In this document: positions 5,888-6,238 of the stretch, one piece after another
Layout: each line of letters opens with the position of its first letter
Numbering within the stretch: the stretch's first letter is position 1
Assembly: GCA_016866815.1 (NCBI GenBank)
Contig: VGKZ01000067.1
Location: forward strand, 1-6,238
Reading direction: 5' to 3'
Source: Candidatus Peregrinibacteria bacterium
GTDB taxonomy: Bacteria > Patescibacteriota > Gracilibacteria > Peribacterales > Peribacteraceae
DNA: 6,238 nucleotides
The notes under the pieces: generated by a model
The model's database searches: none
Seen by the model: only the letters and a program-made list of their open reading frames with translations
Told to the model about the DNA's origin: nothing
Made by a program: the position numbers and the translations under genes

Positions 5888-6238
5888 ACTGGGCGTGTGC
5901 GTATTGCGAGTAGGTGAGATACACGGGTTTGCTGTCAGTCACAGCAAGTGCCACACCGTCTCTAAGCATGGTCATGAGAAACGCGTCGCTGCCGGCGCCA
6001 GAGCCATAGGATACCACCAGAATACGCTGATCTTTTTTGGCCTTTTGCAGCACATGCGCCAGGCCCAGAGGTGAACAGGCGCTGTAGGTATTGCCGATGT
6101 CAGCAACGATGAACCCGTGCTGCATCTGCTCCTTCGTGAAGCCGAGCTCCTTTGCGATGCGCTGGGGGAACTTCGCATTCGGCATATGGAGGACGACATG
6201 ATCGATGTCTGCGGCTTTCATTCCCGCTACTTCGAGCA
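5883..6238 (-). CDS. HMG-CoA synthase, archaeal type, C-terminal part (5' end outside window)
   Basis: The last 117 residues of a protein whose start lies beyond the window; the frame is open to the edge, so the ATG at 6221 is internal. VVLHMPNAKFPQRIAKELGF carries the conserved histidine and the PNxKFP motif of HMG-CoA synthase. GNTYSACSPLGLAHVLQKAK and ILVVSYGSGAGSDAF are the acyl-CoA-binding and active-site segments near the C-terminus. The ending YLTYSQYAHAQS matches the terminal Tyr-rich tail of archaeal synthases and of the shorter archaeal-like bacterial ones. The enzyme condenses acetoacetyl-CoA and acetyl-CoA to HMG-CoA in the cytoplasm. The catalytic glutamate and cysteine lie outside the window. 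Gene order (synthase, thiolase, DUF35) is that of the archaeal channelling complex. The TAA stop is part of the heptamer array. Confidence 0.9.
   Translation of the reverse strand, partial: LEVAGMKAADIDHVVLHMPNAKFPQRIAKELGFTKEQMQHGFIVADIGNTYSACSPLGLAHVLQKAKKDQRILVVSYGSGAGSDAFLMTMLRDGVALAVTDSKPVYLTYSQYAHAQS

Overview
The window is a stretch of tightly packed bacterial genes, all on the minus strand, so it reads right to left. Four complete or nearly complete genes are flanked by two genes cut by the window edges. The genes form two functional groups.

Upstream group (6238 down to 3783): the C-terminal third of an archaeal-type 3-hydroxy-3-methylglutaryl-CoA (HMG-CoA) synthase, then a thiolase of the archaeal/SCP-x type, then, overlapping the thiolase by 4 bases (ATGA), an unusual fusion of a DUF35-type OB fold with a guanylate-kinase-like P-loop domain. 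HMG-CoA synthase, thiolase and DUF35 protein form the known complex that condenses acetyl-CoA to HMG-CoA at the start of the archaeal-type mevalonate pathway. Here the DUF35 partner has lost its zinc ribbon and gained a kinase domain whose acceptor pocket departs from guanylate kinase.

Downstream group (about 3600 down to 1): an extended -10 promoter, then a GT4 glycogen/starch-synthase-like glycosyltransferase, a GH57 alpha-amylase-like hydrolase, and the N-terminal 325 residues of a GH15 glucoamylase-like enzyme. Together they look like a cassette for making and degrading storage alpha-glucan.

Three intercistronic spacers each hold a short tandem array with a period of about 7 bases. The three arrays differ in sequence, and each begins at or just after the stop codon of the gene before it. 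One lies where the start of the GH57 gene should be. The GH57 reading frame has no ATG, GTG or TTG between the preceding stop and a point 26 codons inside the conserved domain. No gene start in the window has a visible Shine-Dalgarno sequence.

Organism: bacterial, judged by the TGC-TATAAT promoter, the guanylate-kinase-type domain, the TTG start and moderately high G+C, with TGA used as a true stop. An archaeal-type mevalonate module beside a GT4-GH57-GH15 glucan cassette, with compact spacing and no Shine-Dalgarno sites, would fit a candidate-phylum (Patescibacteria, perhaps Peregrinibacteria/Peribacteria-like) genome. That placement is low-confidence inference. No tRNA, rRNA, CRISPR array, insertion sequence or origin was seen.
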